From Anaerolineales bacterium (GTDB lineage Bacteria > Chloroflexota > Anaerolineae > 4572-78 > NAK82): a stretch of DNA of 20,871 nt. A model generated the notes under the pieces. The model saw nothing but the letters and a program-made list of their open reading frames with translations, was not told where the DNA came from and made no database searches. Position numbers and translations under genes: made by a program. The stretch is from contig JAHELX010000034.1 of the NCBI GenBank assembly GCA_024643945.1, positions 1-20,871 on the forward strand. Reading direction: 5' to 3'. Positions 1 to 7,961 of this stretch are shown piece by piece; within the stretch, counting starts at the first letter, position 1, and each line of letters opens with the position of its first letter.

Positions 1-168
1 GCCGGTGCGGGCATTGACGATCACATTCACATCCACGTGGTGCCTCGCTGGTACGGCGACACGAACTTCATGTCGGTCATCGCCGACATGCGTGTCATCC
101 CCGAATGGCTCGACACCACCTACGACAAATTAGTAGCCCTCATACAGGAAAATACCCCTCCTTTTTAG
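1..168 (+). CDS. HIT family protein, 3' end only (C-terminal 55 residues)
   Basis: The reading frame is open from base 1 to a TAG stop at 166-168, so the 5' part lies outside the window. The visible residues include the histidine triad HIHIHVV (local residues 8-14) followed by PRWYGDTNF and a short C-terminal helix. The histidine triad is the nucleotide-binding and catalytic signature of HIT hydrolases/transferases, in which the middle histidine attacks the alpha-phosphate. The AGAGI lead-in and the PRW-GDTNFM run after the triad resemble the Ap4A phosphorylase-like branch of the superfamily, which acts on dinucleoside polyphosphates or adenylylated substrates in the cytoplasm. The exact substrate cannot be told from this fragment. 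The gene is on the plus strand and converges with the signalling operon to its right. Confidence 0.9.
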   Translation, partial: AGAGIDDHIHIHVVPRWYGDTNFMSVIADMRVIPEWLDTTYDKLVALIQENTPPF

Positions 169-196
169 GCGCAACATGCGCGCAAAAGTTTCATCC

Positions 197-220
197 GAGT
201 AGGAGCGAAGCGCGCTACTC
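197..220. terminator. Hairpin between convergent genes, possible terminator
   Basis: GAGTAG (197-202) pairs with CTACTC (215-220), and a GCG/CGC inner stem continues around an AAG loop with one unpaired base on the left arm. It lies between the stop of the HIT gene and the stop of the response regulator gene, where a bidirectional terminator would be expected. Neither side has a clear T-tract, so termination is inferred from position and symmetry only. The rest of 169-292 shows nothing else. Confidence 0.35.
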
Positions 221-292
221 TCAGTGACGAAAATCGCCCTGTTTGGTTGTCAAAAGAGGGATTACGTTATTCCCCCGAGGAAAAGAGCACGT

Positions 293-1006
293 CTACTCAA
301 CGGGCGGGGTAAACCTATAACGACCGCCGGCCACAGTAACGACGTAGCAGGGGTTGGTAGCGTCTGGCTCCAGCTTTTGGCGCAGTCGATGTACGTGGAC
401 GCGCACAATAGCTCGGGCTTCGCTCTCGGTGGCTTCGTAGCCACGGATTTGTCGCAGCACTGTCACCGCGTCGAGAGCAGTGTTAGGGGACTCCATCAGA
501 CAAGCCAGCAGGTCGAATTCGGTGGGAGTGAGGTCCAATACCTGTCCCCAGCGGGTTACCTGATGCATATCATAGTCCAGGGTAAGATCGCCATAGGTCA
601 GCCGATCTCTAGGTGGTCTGGTCAGCGATGGAGCCTGTGCACGTCTTCGCGCCAGGCCGTCGGCCACGCTGACCAGTAGCTCCCCGGTATCAAACGGCTT
701 GGTCAAATAGTCGTGGGCGCCATGACGCAGTGCCTCTACCGCTGACGGCACGCTGGCGTAAGCAGTGAGAATGATGATCTGGGTCTCTGGAGACTGCTGG
801 CGGAACTGGCGCATGACTTCCAACCCATCCACACCCGCCATACGCAGGTCCACCAGGGCCAGATCAAAGGTTTCGCACGCCAACAAATCGAGAGCCGCCT
901 GGCCATTGGCAGCCTCGCTAACTTGATACCCTTCGTCTTCCAGGACTCGCTTCAAAAAGTAACGCAATGTGTCTTCATCATCTACGATGAGGAGGTGAGC
1001 ACTCAC
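293..1006 (-). CDS. OmpR/PhoB-type response regulator
   Basis: A 237-residue two-domain regulator. Residues 1-120 form a receiver domain with the acidic pair D9-D10, the phospho-acceptor D53 in LVDLRM, T81 and K103 (LTKPF). Residues about 134-235 form an OmpR-type winged helix, recognisable from LTPTEFDLLACL, VRVHVHRLRQKLEPD and the terminal VTVAGGRYRF hairpin. It should bind DNA as a dimer on direct repeats when phosphorylated. The start is GTG (1004-1006), two bases after the stop of the upstream kinase gene, so the two are almost certainly co-transcribed and translationally coupled. The neighbouring kinases are the obvious phosphodonors. Its target genes are unknown. The 11-bp repeats at 19513-19556 have the right period for this family, but linking them to this protein is speculation. 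Confidence 0.93.
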   Translation of the reverse strand: MSAHLLIVDDEDTLRYFLKRVLEDEGYQVSEAANGQAALDLLACETFDLALVDLRMAGVDGLEVMRQFRQQSPETQIIILTAYASVPSAVEALRHGAHDYLTKPFDTGELLVSVADGLARRRAQAPSLTRPPRDRLTYGDLTLDYDMHQVTRWGQVLDLTPTEFDLLACLMESPNTALDAVTVLRQIRGYEATESEARAIVRVHVHRLRQKLEPDATNPCYVVTVAGGRYRFTPPVE

Positions 1007-1008
1007 GA

Positions 1009-2994
1009 CTATACGTCTCCTTGGGTAGAAAGGGGCAACTGGATGGCAAATGTCGTGCCCTTGTCCGGTTCGCTCGAGACATCGATAGCGCCGCCATGTT
1101 CCTCAATCACCCGCCGCGCGATGGCCAGTCCCAGACCAGTGCCCCGCGTTTTGGTGGTGAAAAAGGGCTCAAAAATGCGCCGCTGCGCTTCTGGCGGGAT
1201 ACCAGGTCCCGTATCGGAAATAGTGATGGTTAGCCAATGGCCTCTGATGCGTAGGTGAATGCTGAGAGTCCCAGCATCAGGCATTGCCTCAACTGCATTG
1301 AGTACCAGGTTGGTCAACGCCTGTTCCATTCGCTCTCTATCGACCTGTACCTGTGGTAGTGACGGTGCATAGCGACGCATCACGTGAATCGCCTTGTTCT
1401 CGATGGATGGTTGGCAGCGATGCAGCACTTCTTCAATAATATCTGGCAATGCCTGGGTACTGAACTTAAGCTGAAAGGGGCGAGCCACACTTAAAATATC
1501 TTCTAGAATTCGATTGACGCGCTCAATCTCACCCAGGATCATAGCCATGTCTTCCTTATGAGGTGAGCCCTCCGGGATGCTCTTGCCCAGATACTCGACA
1601 CCAGCGGCGATACCGGCGATCGGGTTACGAATCTCGTGAGCCACCACGGCCGACATCTCACCCAGCGCCGCGAGCCGGTCCAGCCGACGACGTTCGGCTT
1701 CTAAGGTCTTTGCCTGGCTCAAATCCTCAAACAGACAAACAACTCCCGCTACTTTGCCATCACTGTTACACAGGGGCGAGGCGCTCACCGCCAATGGCAC
1801 AAGGTTGCCATCTCGGTGGCGCACGTTCACTTCATCCAGAGAGCCGCTGATGATGGGTGAGGGGGTAGAACTCATCTGCCCCATTCCCCCGTTACCTGGT
1901 GAGTATGAGGCCGGTGCTTCACTGATATGATGCAACGTGGCCTCGATAACGTCGGACAATGCGCAGACGCCCGGTATCGCATCGCGCAAGGACTTTCCCA
2001 GCACCTCTTTCGCCCCGTAGCCCAAGAGGGTGGCGGCTGCTTTGTTGAAGACGGTCACCTGTGCCGTTTCATCAACTACCACTAACCCGTTGGTCATCGT
2101 CTGGATGATATCTTCATTAAAAGCGCGTAATGCCTGTTGTCGTTGATGCAATTCCACGTTTTCAATGGCAATAGCCAGTTGTCCGCTGAGCAACGACAAT
2201 AACTCCAGGCCAATCTGGCTAAAGGGAGGCAGGTCGCGGGCTTTTTCCGCATTTAATACGCCGACTACTTGATTTTTCATTAACAGCGGGCGTGACAGGG
2301 CAACCACACGCCGGGCCTCCGCTGGATTACTCTGCAGGCATCCGTCAGCCTCGACCCATACCGGTTCTCCGGTTTCAAAGACTTGCTCTGGCACCGAGGC
2401 CGGCAGCAGCATACTCTCGCCGTCAAGGCCGGCCACAGAAGCTACCGTGGAAAGTCTGCCGCTGGTACTATCTCTCATCGTCAACCACAGGCGTGAAGCG
2501 CCTGTCTCGCGCAGGGCAACTTCGAGTATACGCTGAACCAGGCTCAAAGCACCATCGGTGGCACGCAAGGCTTCATTAATCTCTAGCAATGGCAACAGGG
2601 TTTGCAGGCGCAAACTGTCACGAACCAGTTCTCGACGCCGCAGGCTGTCTTGCACTGCTTCCACCAACTCATCCGGCTCAAAGGGCTTAAGCAGAAATCC
2701 CTGGGCCCCCAGCCGAATAGCTCGCAGCGCATCGTCCATCGTCCCATAGCCAGTAATCATCACCACTGACAGGTGAGGATCCAGTTCCTTGGCCTCGGCT
2801 AGCAAATCAAGTCCGTCCTGGCCTGGCATGCGGAGGTCGGTCAGCAGTAAATCAAAGACCTCTTGTGTCAGCCGATCCAGTGCTGCTTCGCTGCTTCCCA
2901 CCCCTTCGACCACGTATCCCGCGCGAGTCAACATGCGCACACAGGCGGCGAGTACGCTGGGTTCATCGTCTACCACGAGAATGTGTTCGTTCAC
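1009..2994 (-). CDS. Soluble histidine kinase with N-terminal receiver (REC-GAF-PAS-HisKA-HATPase)
   Basis: 661 residues, with no membrane helix visible. Domains in order: a receiver at 1-120 (D53 in LTDLRM, T81, K103); a GAF domain at about 145-280; a PAS domain at about 295-430 (TNGLVVVDE, FNKAA..LLGY) with a Gly/Ser/Pro-rich insertion at about 361-387; a HisKA dimerisation domain with phospho-acceptor H453 in AHEIRNP; and a HATPase at about 550-655 with N box NLVLNAVEA, G1 DTGPGI, F box FEPFFTTK and G2 GTGLGLA. All catalytic boxes look intact. The receiver at the N terminus means this kinase can itself be controlled by phosphorylation, plausibly from the kinase encoded just upstream. The start is GTG (2992-2994), with a purine-rich but weak ribosome site. 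The gene lies 31 bp after the upstream kinase gene and 2 bp before the regulator gene. Confidence 0.92.
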   Translation of the reverse strand: MNEHILVVDDEPSVLAACVRMLTRAGYVVEGVGSSEAALDRLTQEVFDLLLTDLRMPGQDGLDLLAEAKELDPHLSVVMITGYGTMDDALRAIRLGAQGFLLKPFEPDELVEAVQDSLRRRELVRDSLRLQTLLPLLEINEALRATDGALSLVQRILEVALRETGASRLWLTMRDSTSGRLSTVASVAGLDGESMLLPASVPEQVFETGEPVWVEADGCLQSNPAEARRVVALSRPLLMKNQVVGVLNAEKARDLPPFSQIGLELLSLLSGQLAIAIENVELHQRQQALRAFNEDIIQTMTNGLVVVDETAQVTVFNKAAATLLGYGAKEVLGKSLRDAIPGVCALSDVIEATLHHISEAPASYSPGNGGMGQMSSTPSPIISGSLDEVNVRHRDGNLVPLAVSASPLCNSDGKVAGVVCLFEDLSQAKTLEAERRRLDRLAALGEMSAVVAHEIRNPIAGIAAGVEYLGKSIPEGSPHKEDMAMILGEIERVNRILEDILSVARPFQLKFSTQALPDIIEEVLHRCQPSIENKAIHVMRRYAPSLPQVQVDRERMEQALTNLVLNAVEAMPDAGTLSIHLRIRGHWLTITISDTGPGIPPEAQRRIFEPFFTTKTRGTGLGLAIARRVIEEHGGAIDVSSEPDKGTTFAIQLPLSTQGDV

Positions 2995-3025
2995 AGTCTC
3001 TTGTCCCCAATTCTAGCACGTCTAT

Positions 3026-5857
3026 TCACGACTCGGTGTCACTGACTGGCAAAAGCACGATAAAAGTGCTGCCCTCTTCGGGCACACTTTCTACTTCAAT
3101 CCGGCCGTTATGCTTCTCAACAATGCTGTAGCTGACCGAAAGCCCCAGGCCGGTCCCCTGGCCCACTTCCTTGGTAGTGAAAAAAGGGTCGAAGACTCGT
3201 CCCAGATTTTCGGAGACGATGCCCAGGCCGGTGTCGCTTACGTAGACCGCAGCCATTTGGCGATAAACTTCGTCTACCTTACGCTCAGTAAGTCGGGTAG
3301 TAACGGTGAGACGACCCCCGTTTGGCATAGCTTGGACGGCATTGTTCAACAAATTCACCAAGACTTGCTTAATTTGATTAGCATCGAGCATCATCGGCGG
3401 GAGCGGCGACAGGTCCTTCTCCAAAGAGATTTTCGCAAGCACCGAGCGGGTGCAAGCGAGCATCACGGCCTCCTCGACGAGAGCATTCAAATCGGCTGGG
3501 GCCAGCACCGGATCGCCAGCACGGGCAAAGTCGAGCAATCCCCGCACAATCTGGCGGGCGCGAGCCGCTTCGCGGTCCACGGTCTCCAGGTCGGCGCGCA
3601 TCTCATGGTCGGGACGAAGGTCCTCCAGTAGCAAGCGGGTGAAACCAATAATGCTGGTGAGAGGGTTGTTGATTTCATGGGCGACCCCAGCCGCCAGCTC
3701 ACCAACAGCCGCCAATTTGGCTGATTGGACGAGTTGCGCCTGGGTCTCTTCCAGCCGGCGCATTCCCTGGCGCAACGCCTCGTACAACTGCGCATTTTCG
3801 ATGGCAGTGGCTGCCGGCGCAGCCAGTGAGGTCAACAATTTTAGATCTTCCTCATCAAAAGGGCCACTTTCTTTGTTCATTGCTTCGATGGCGCCAATAG
3901 TCTGGCCCTTGGTCTGCAACGGGACACACAAAATCGAACGGGTGGTGAAGCCACTCTCTTTATCAAAGTCGCCAAAAAAGCGGGAGTCCTCTGACACGTT
4001 GGGCACCAGCACTGGCTGGCCCTGCTGCGCCACCCAACCCACAACCCCTTGCCCCAGCGCCAACCGCATGCCGCGCACAAAATCCGAGCCCTCGCCAGAG
4101 GCAGCAGCGAACAACAGACCGTCGTTAGTCTCGTCGTAGAGGACGACCGAGGTCGCTGCCACTCCCAACAGGCGGGTGGTATGATCGGTGATGATGGTCA
4201 ATGTCTCTTGTAGGTCCAGGGTGGAGGTGATAGCCTGGCTGATTTTATTCAGGGTGGTCAACTCGTCAATGTGCTGGCGAATCTCTCCATAGAGACGAGC
4301 GTTTTCGATAGCGATAGACAGTTGGTCTGCCAGCGATTCCATCGTGGTCACGTCGTGAGGGCTGAAGGCATCAAATTCTGCGCTCTGCAGGTCGAGGACC
4401 CCCACGACTTTGCTTCCCAATCGTATCGGCACCGATAATTCAGCGCGAACCGTACCAGCGTCGGGACCCAATTGCAGATAACCTGGGTATTTACTCACGT
4501 CATTGGCCAGTTTCGTCCGGCTTTCCCGGGCGGCCTGACCCACCAGTCCTTCGCCCAGTTGTTGTTGGTGCTCCTTTAGCACAACCTCGCCATAGGCACT
4601 GGCCTGGCCACGCAGTGTCACCACGCCTGCTTTGGCGTCAACCAGAAAAACGGAGACGCGCAAATAACCAAAGCGGCGCTGGATGGCCTGAGCGATGGTG
4701 CTAAGCATCAGGTCCAGACTCAAGATCGAAGCAGCAGCCTGGCTTACCTCGTTGATAAGAGAAAGGTGCAGCGATCGTTCACTTTCGGCACGGAAGAGGA
4801 GCGTGTTTTCCAATGCAACGGCCACTTGCGCTGCGACCGATTCGGCCAGCGGCACGTCGTCGACGCGAAAGGCGCCAGGCTGTGAACTGGTCAGCGTCCA
4901 GGCACCGCGTGCACCGACCCGCTCCATATGCAAAGGAACACATAATGCCGATCGATCAATCTCGAGCAAATAGGGGGCTTTGTACCAGCGGGCCTCGGCC
5001 AGGGTATCCACGATCAGCAATGGTTGTCGGTGCTCCAGTACCCAGCCCTCGACACCATTTTGTAGCATGCGCTGCGCCAACCTGCGGCCGACACCTCCCA
5101 CAAATTCCTCGCGTCCTGGCGCGGTAGATCTGAAATGCAAGGTGCCATCCTTCTCTTCGATGATAATGTAAGCAAACTCGGCGCCAAGGCGCGGGGCCAG
5201 AGCCAGGATTTGATCCAACAACTGATCGGTGTCAAGCTGGCCGCCCAGTTCTCGGGCAACCTGGTAGAGCAGGGACACACGCATGTGATCGCGGTCGGAA
5301 GAAATTTGGGGCATAGGATCTTCTCCCCCATTGCACGCCTGGCGATAACGCAATGCGTTGCGCACCGCCAACGCCAGTCGCTCAGACGCCTGCTCCAGGG
5401 TCGTGAGTTCTAACGGCGAAAGGTCTCGTGGCCGATTCGCCATTAACATCACTACGCCTAGCCTTTCATCCTCAGTTCGCATAGGAGCACAGACCAACGC
5501 TTGCCCCAGTTGAATCAGATCATGGGGCAAGAGATGCTGAGCGGTATCGTGGGAGCATACCACTGGTTCCGGCTCGTATATCATCCGAGCCCCTCCAGTT
5601 TCGTCCATCAGCCAAGTCTTGACGCCAGGCGGCAAGACGCCCACCTGGCACGCCAGATGCAATTGATGGGTGGGGTGGCGCATCACGATTGCCCCCGCCT
5701 CAAACTCGAAAGACTCAATAAGCGTCGCCAGTCCAGACTCCAGCACAGATTCCAGAATCAAGGTCTGGCCGACGGCCGCCGATATCCGGTCGAGGACAGT
5801 CAGCGACCAGAGACGCGCCTGTGTGTTGTGGTCGGTTGGCAAACTCGCCACCTCCAT
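3026..5857 (-). CDS. Soluble histidine kinase with four tandem GAF domains
   Basis: 943 residues from the chosen ATG (5855-5857). There are four GAF sensor domains (about 20-170, 195-355, 365-525 and 535-690), each ending in a signalling helix of the type ATAIENAQLYE. They are followed by a coiled linker, HisKA with phospho-acceptor H727 (AHEINNP), and HATPase with N box NLLNNA, G1 DTGLGI, F box DPFFTTK and G2 GTGLGL. No membrane helix is seen, so signals should be cytoplasmic: small molecules, redox state or light pigments are all known for GAF domains, and which applies here cannot be told. A longer reading frame from GTG at 5950 exists. The ATG is preferred because it has GGAG at 8-nt spacing and because the likely promoter at 5966-5994 would start transcription almost on top of the GTG's ribosome site. 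First gene of the signalling operon. Confidence 0.9.
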   Translation of the reverse strand: MEVASLPTDHNTQARLWSLTVLDRISAAVGQTLILESVLESGLATLIESFEFEAGAIVMRHPTHQLHLACQVGVLPPGVKTWLMDETGGARMIYEPEPVVCSHDTAQHLLPHDLIQLGQALVCAPMRTEDERLGVVMLMANRPRDLSPLELTTLEQASERLALAVRNALRYRQACNGGEDPMPQISSDRDHMRVSLLYQVARELGGQLDTDQLLDQILALAPRLGAEFAYIIIEEKDGTLHFRSTAPGREEFVGGVGRRLAQRMLQNGVEGWVLEHRQPLLIVDTLAEARWYKAPYLLEIDRSALCVPLHMERVGARGAWTLTSSQPGAFRVDDVPLAESVAAQVAVALENTLLFRAESERSLHLSLINEVSQAAASILSLDLMLSTIAQAIQRRFGYLRVSVFLVDAKAGVVTLRGQASAYGEVVLKEHQQQLGEGLVGQAARESRTKLANDVSKYPGYLQLGPDAGTVRAELSVPIRLGSKVVGVLDLQSAEFDAFSPHDVTTMESLADQLSIAIENARLYGEIRQHIDELTTLNKISQAITSTLDLQETLTIITDHTTRLLGVAATSVVLYDETNDGLLFAAASGEGSDFVRGMRLALGQGVVGWVAQQGQPVLVPNVSEDSRFFGDFDKESGFTTRSILCVPLQTKGQTIGAIEAMNKESGPFDEEDLKLLTSLAAPAATAIENAQLYEALRQGMRRLEETQAQLVQSAKLAAVGELAAGVAHEINNPLTSIIGFTRLLLEDLRPDHEMRADLETVDREAARARQIVRGLLDFARAGDPVLAPADLNALVEEAVMLACTRSVLAKISLEKDLSPLPPMMLDANQIKQVLVNLLNNAVQAMPNGGRLTVTTRLTERKVDEVYRQMAAVYVSDTGLGIVSENLGRVFDPFFTTKEVGQGTGLGLSVSYSIVEKHNGRIEVESVPEEGSTFIVLLPVSDTES

Positions 5858-5865
5858 CAGACACG

Positions 5866-5869
5866 CTCC
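5866..5869 (-). promoter_or_regulatory. Ribosome binding site deciding the start of the four-GAF kinase
   Basis: GGAG on the minus strand, 8 nt before the ATG at 5855-5857. It supports that ATG over the in-frame GTG at 5950. Confidence 0.65.
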
Positions 5870-5965
5870 ACATGGGAGATATACCGAAGGTGTTATGTAA
5901 AAAAGCGTTCCCGGTTCGGCCTTGGCCCCTTGAAGAGGTCGGTCCTCCACTTACAAACCCTTTTG

Positions 5966-5994
5966 AGTATAACACAGGGCACAGTGACTGACAA
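5966..5994 (-). promoter_or_regulatory. Sigma70-like promoter P1 of the signalling operon
   Basis: The minus strand reads TTGTCA (5989-5994), a 17-nt spacer, then TATACT (5966-5971). Each hexamer has one mismatch to consensus and the spacing is ideal. The predicted transcription start falls near 5958-5960, leaving a leader of about 100 nt before the preferred ATG. Confidence 0.7.
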
Positions 5995-6022
5995 TAGGCT
6001 TTTGGGTTGAGTCGAGACTGTT

Positions 6023-6051
6023 TATATAATACCCACGTGCGTTGGGTACAA
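6023..6051 (-). promoter_or_regulatory. Sigma70-like promoter P2, upstream of P1
   Basis: The minus strand reads TTGTAC (6046-6051), a 17-nt spacer, then TATATA (6023-6028). It lies 57 bp upstream of P1 in the same orientation, so the signalling operon may have tandem promoters. The spacer contains ACCCA and TGGGT arms (6031-6035 and 6043-6047) that could form a regulator site. Confidence 0.5.
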
Positions 6052-6088
6052 TATGAGATTGGGCGTCAATTCTCTCGCCAGAACGACG

Positions 6089-6111
6089 AAGGCCGTCCTA
6101 TGGACGGCCTT
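6089..6111. terminator. Perfect 10-bp hairpin downstream of the membrane-protein gene
   Basis: AAGGCCGTCC (6089-6098) and GGACGGCCTT (6102-6111) are exact reverse complements around a TAT loop. It lies 18 bp past the stop of the 6130-7371 gene and upstream of the signalling-operon promoters, where a terminator is expected. The following T-run is short on both strands, so efficiency is uncertain. Confidence 0.65.
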
Positions 6112-6129
6112 ATTGTAATCGGCCAGACC

Positions 6130-7371
6130 TCATAGGCGGCGATCAATCCTCCATTTGCCGTTGACCATGGTGGTGACCCACTGAATGGGCTGAGTGGTTT
6201 GAGTGAAACTCGCTCCCACCTGGGCCTCAAAGTCGACGCTTACGATGAGGAAGCGAGGTTCCTCACCCAGGACAGTAATCGAGGGGTTGATCTGCTCAAC
6301 TTCGGGAGCATAGCTGAGTTGGGTGATACTCACCTGGCTCACTTTGCCGGTCACGTTGCCAAAGCCAAAGTAGGCCAGGTTGCCTCGGTTGTACTCAATG
6401 AGAGCCTGACCGGTGAGGAATTGGCTGGGCTCGATGGCTGGTTGCTTCTGTGCCAGCGATTCGTAGAAACCAAGGACCAGCTTTTCGGGGTAGGGAGTGT
6501 CGAGGATATCGGGGGGCATACCGAAGGCAAAGACCACTTTGGATGAGGCGGGGGCGCCCAGTTGCTCAGGGTTAGCCAGGCTCATATAGGTTCCACGTGC
6601 CTCGTCCAAGGCGTAGACTGTCTCGACAGCGAGCTGGCTTCGGTCGTAGCCAGCCCGGTTACGCACAGTAACTCTTTTAGTCTTCAGGTCGAAGCTGACA
6701 CCCCCGTCGCCCCGAAAGTTGCCGATGACCTGGTAAGCACGCGGCTCGTCCCGGGGAAACTCCCACGGCAGTGAGTTAGGGACGTACCGAAAGATGGTGA
6801 GATCGGTGGCGATTTTGCCGCCAGCCTCTTTGGGGGCACTTATCTCGCCATAGACGAGTAGCTCTGGCATTGGCTGCACCTCACCCAGTGTGACGATGTC
6901 TTCAAGATCGAGCTGGATGGCCCCCTCGCTCAAGTAGTTCCGGTCAGGCGGCAGTAGTTGGTACGGAAAGAGGACCGGCGGCTCACCCCGGTCATAATCG
7001 TAGACGGCACCGGCATAGGGGCTGCGTCCATCAGCCAGGTCGAATTGATAGAAGACAACCCATTCTTTCTTGCCATCACCGTCAGTTTCCACATATCGCA
7101 CATCTTGGACTCGATCTTGCGGTGGCAACAGGGTGAAAAAGTCCACAAGCCGGTGACGCGTGAGCGCCACTGCAGCCTGCCGGATGAAAGGATCAAGGTT
7201 GATACCAGTGATGGCGACCACCAACAGGGCGACCAGTGTGCCCCCTAAAAACAGGATGAACGTTCCTGTTAGCATCTGCATAATGGTCGCCCGGACGGGG
7301 GGAAAGGCGATCAGCACCACCAGGAGAAAAATACCAGCCAACCCTAAGGCTACCAGGCCTAACACAGACAT
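6130..7371 (-). CDS. Uncharacterised membrane-anchored protein with two N-terminal helices
   Basis: 413 residues. Two hydrophobic helices, at about 2-24 and 33-55, are separated by a short loop. The remaining roughly 350 residues are hydrophilic and look like beta-rich soluble domains. Repeated phrases such as YVETDGDGKKEWVVFYQFD and DLTIFRYVP look like a beta-propeller or integrin-like Asp/Gly repeat reporting values, and the C-terminal end (VTTMVNGKWRIDRRL) resembles the closing strand of NTF2-like folds. I do not recognise the family and assign no function. The start ATG (7369-7371) has a purine-rich GGAAAGGGGGG about 9 nt upstream. It is transcribed alone: a hairpin follows it, and a divergent palindromic region precedes it. 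The coding style is like the neighbours, with no sign of recent transfer. Confidence 0.8.
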   Translation of the reverse strand: MSVLGLVALGLAGIFLLVVLIAFPPVRATIMQMLTGTFILFLGGTLVALLVVAITGINLDPFIRQAAVALTRHRLVDFFTLLPPQDRVQDVRYVETDGDGKKEWVVFYQFDLADGRSPYAGAVYDYDRGEPPVLFPYQLLPPDRNYLSEGAIQLDLEDIVTLGEVQPMPELLVYGEISAPKEAGGKIATDLTIFRYVPNSLPWEFPRDEPRAYQVIGNFRGDGGVSFDLKTKRVTVRNRAGYDRSQLAVETVYALDEARGTYMSLANPEQLGAPASSKVVFAFGMPPDILDTPYPEKLVLGFYESLAQKQPAIEPSQFLTGQALIEYNRGNLAYFGFGNVTGKVSQVSITQLSYAPEVEQINPSITVLGEEPRFLIVSVDFEAQVGASFTQTTQPIQWVTTMVNGKWRIDRRL

Positions 7372-7469
7372 AGACTACTGCCCCCCTTTCCGGCATTGAG
7401 GCAGGTTTCCAACTGGCCGATCTCGTCCCTGCGCATATCGCCGCTGATCCTTTTATGCTAGAGACAGGT

Positions 7470-7491
7470 TACCATAAAGTTATGGTACCAT
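7470..7491. promoter_or_regulatory. Overlapping palindromes, operator-like, in a divergent region
   Basis: TACCATAA (7470-7477) and TTATGGTA (7480-7487) are exact inverted repeats around AG. The right arm also takes part in a second perfect palindrome, ATGGTACCAT (7482-7491). The site is about 100 bp upstream of the membrane-protein gene and covers the apparent start of the truncated regulator. Symmetry of this kind fits a dimeric winged-helix repressor. Which protein binds is not shown. Confidence 0.5.
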
Positions 7492-7723
7492 GATCTGGCA
7501 AGTTAGTCAATTCCCTATCTTCTTGATGCGCCAGAGGGGGCTGACGTGGGGCAACCTGTCGTCGCACATGAGCAAGTTGGAGGAAGCGGGCTACATTGAG
7601 GTGGAGAAGGAATTCAAGGGCAAGAAGCCGCATACCATGCTCCACCTCACCGAAGAAGGCCGGGCCGCCTTCCGCGAGTACCGGCAGCGTATGAAGCAGG
7701 TTCTGGACCACCTGCCTGACTGA
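7490..7723 (+). pseudogene. 5'-truncated winged-helix (MarR-like, HTH_34 type) transcriptional regulator
   Basis: The 77-residue frame contains the recognition part of a small winged-helix regulator: GLTWGNLSSHMSKLEEAGYIEVEKEF, then the wing GKKPHTMLHLTEEGRAAF and a C-terminal helix. Full-length relatives have roughly 25-30 more residues before this, covering the first helices with the ..LTAL..FNFL pattern. Here only FPIFLMRQ is left of that part, and the frame closes upstream at a TAA (7475-7477) inside the palindrome. No other frame upstream supplies the missing helices. The likeliest reading is a decayed gene whose 5' end was replaced, with the ATG at 7490 being fortuitous. A functional short protein cannot be ruled out. 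It is the only plus-strand gene in the interior of the window. Confidence 0.6.
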
Positions 7724-7780
7724 CAACAAATTTTGTAGGCAACTGCTCACCCTCCCGGAGCACCCAATGGTCCCGAGCGA

Positions 7781-7824
7781 AGCCCCCCCACGGGGCTGCA
7801 CAGGGGAAAGCCTCCCCACGGGGC
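7781..7824. repeat. Pair of 16-bp GC-rich direct repeats in the moxR downstream region
   Basis: AGCCCCCCCACGGGGC (7781-7796) and AGCCTCCCCACGGGGC (7809-7824) differ at one base. The first can fold as AGCCCC/GGGGCT with a 5-nt loop. They sit in the 238-bp gap between the truncated regulator and the stop of the MoxR gene. No coding signal is seen in that gap, and a distal terminator role is possible but unproven. Confidence 0.45.
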
Positions 7825-7961
7825 AGGTTTAGGCAAAGGCTAAAGCAGAGATCGTCGCTACACTTGGCCATTCAGACGCACGATGCCCACTGAACGCAAC
7901 CTGCGGGGGGGGTAGGCTGAGTAATTACCTTTGATGTAAGAAGCCCCCTACAAGTTGAGAG

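Noticed and set aside
161..188. Hairpin CTTTT...AAAAG overlapping the HIT stop codon as a terminator
   Set aside because: The inner stem is mismatched and short, so it is too weak to call.
224..679. Open frame of 151 codons on the plus strand
   Set aside because: It lies antisense to the response regulator gene, has no ribosome site or family motif, and is a by-product of codon bias in the real gene.
5858..5950. N-terminal extension of the four-GAF kinase from GTG at 5950
   Set aside because: The likely promoter would start on its ribosome site, and the internal ATG at 5857 has a better-supported GGAG. Not excluded experimentally.
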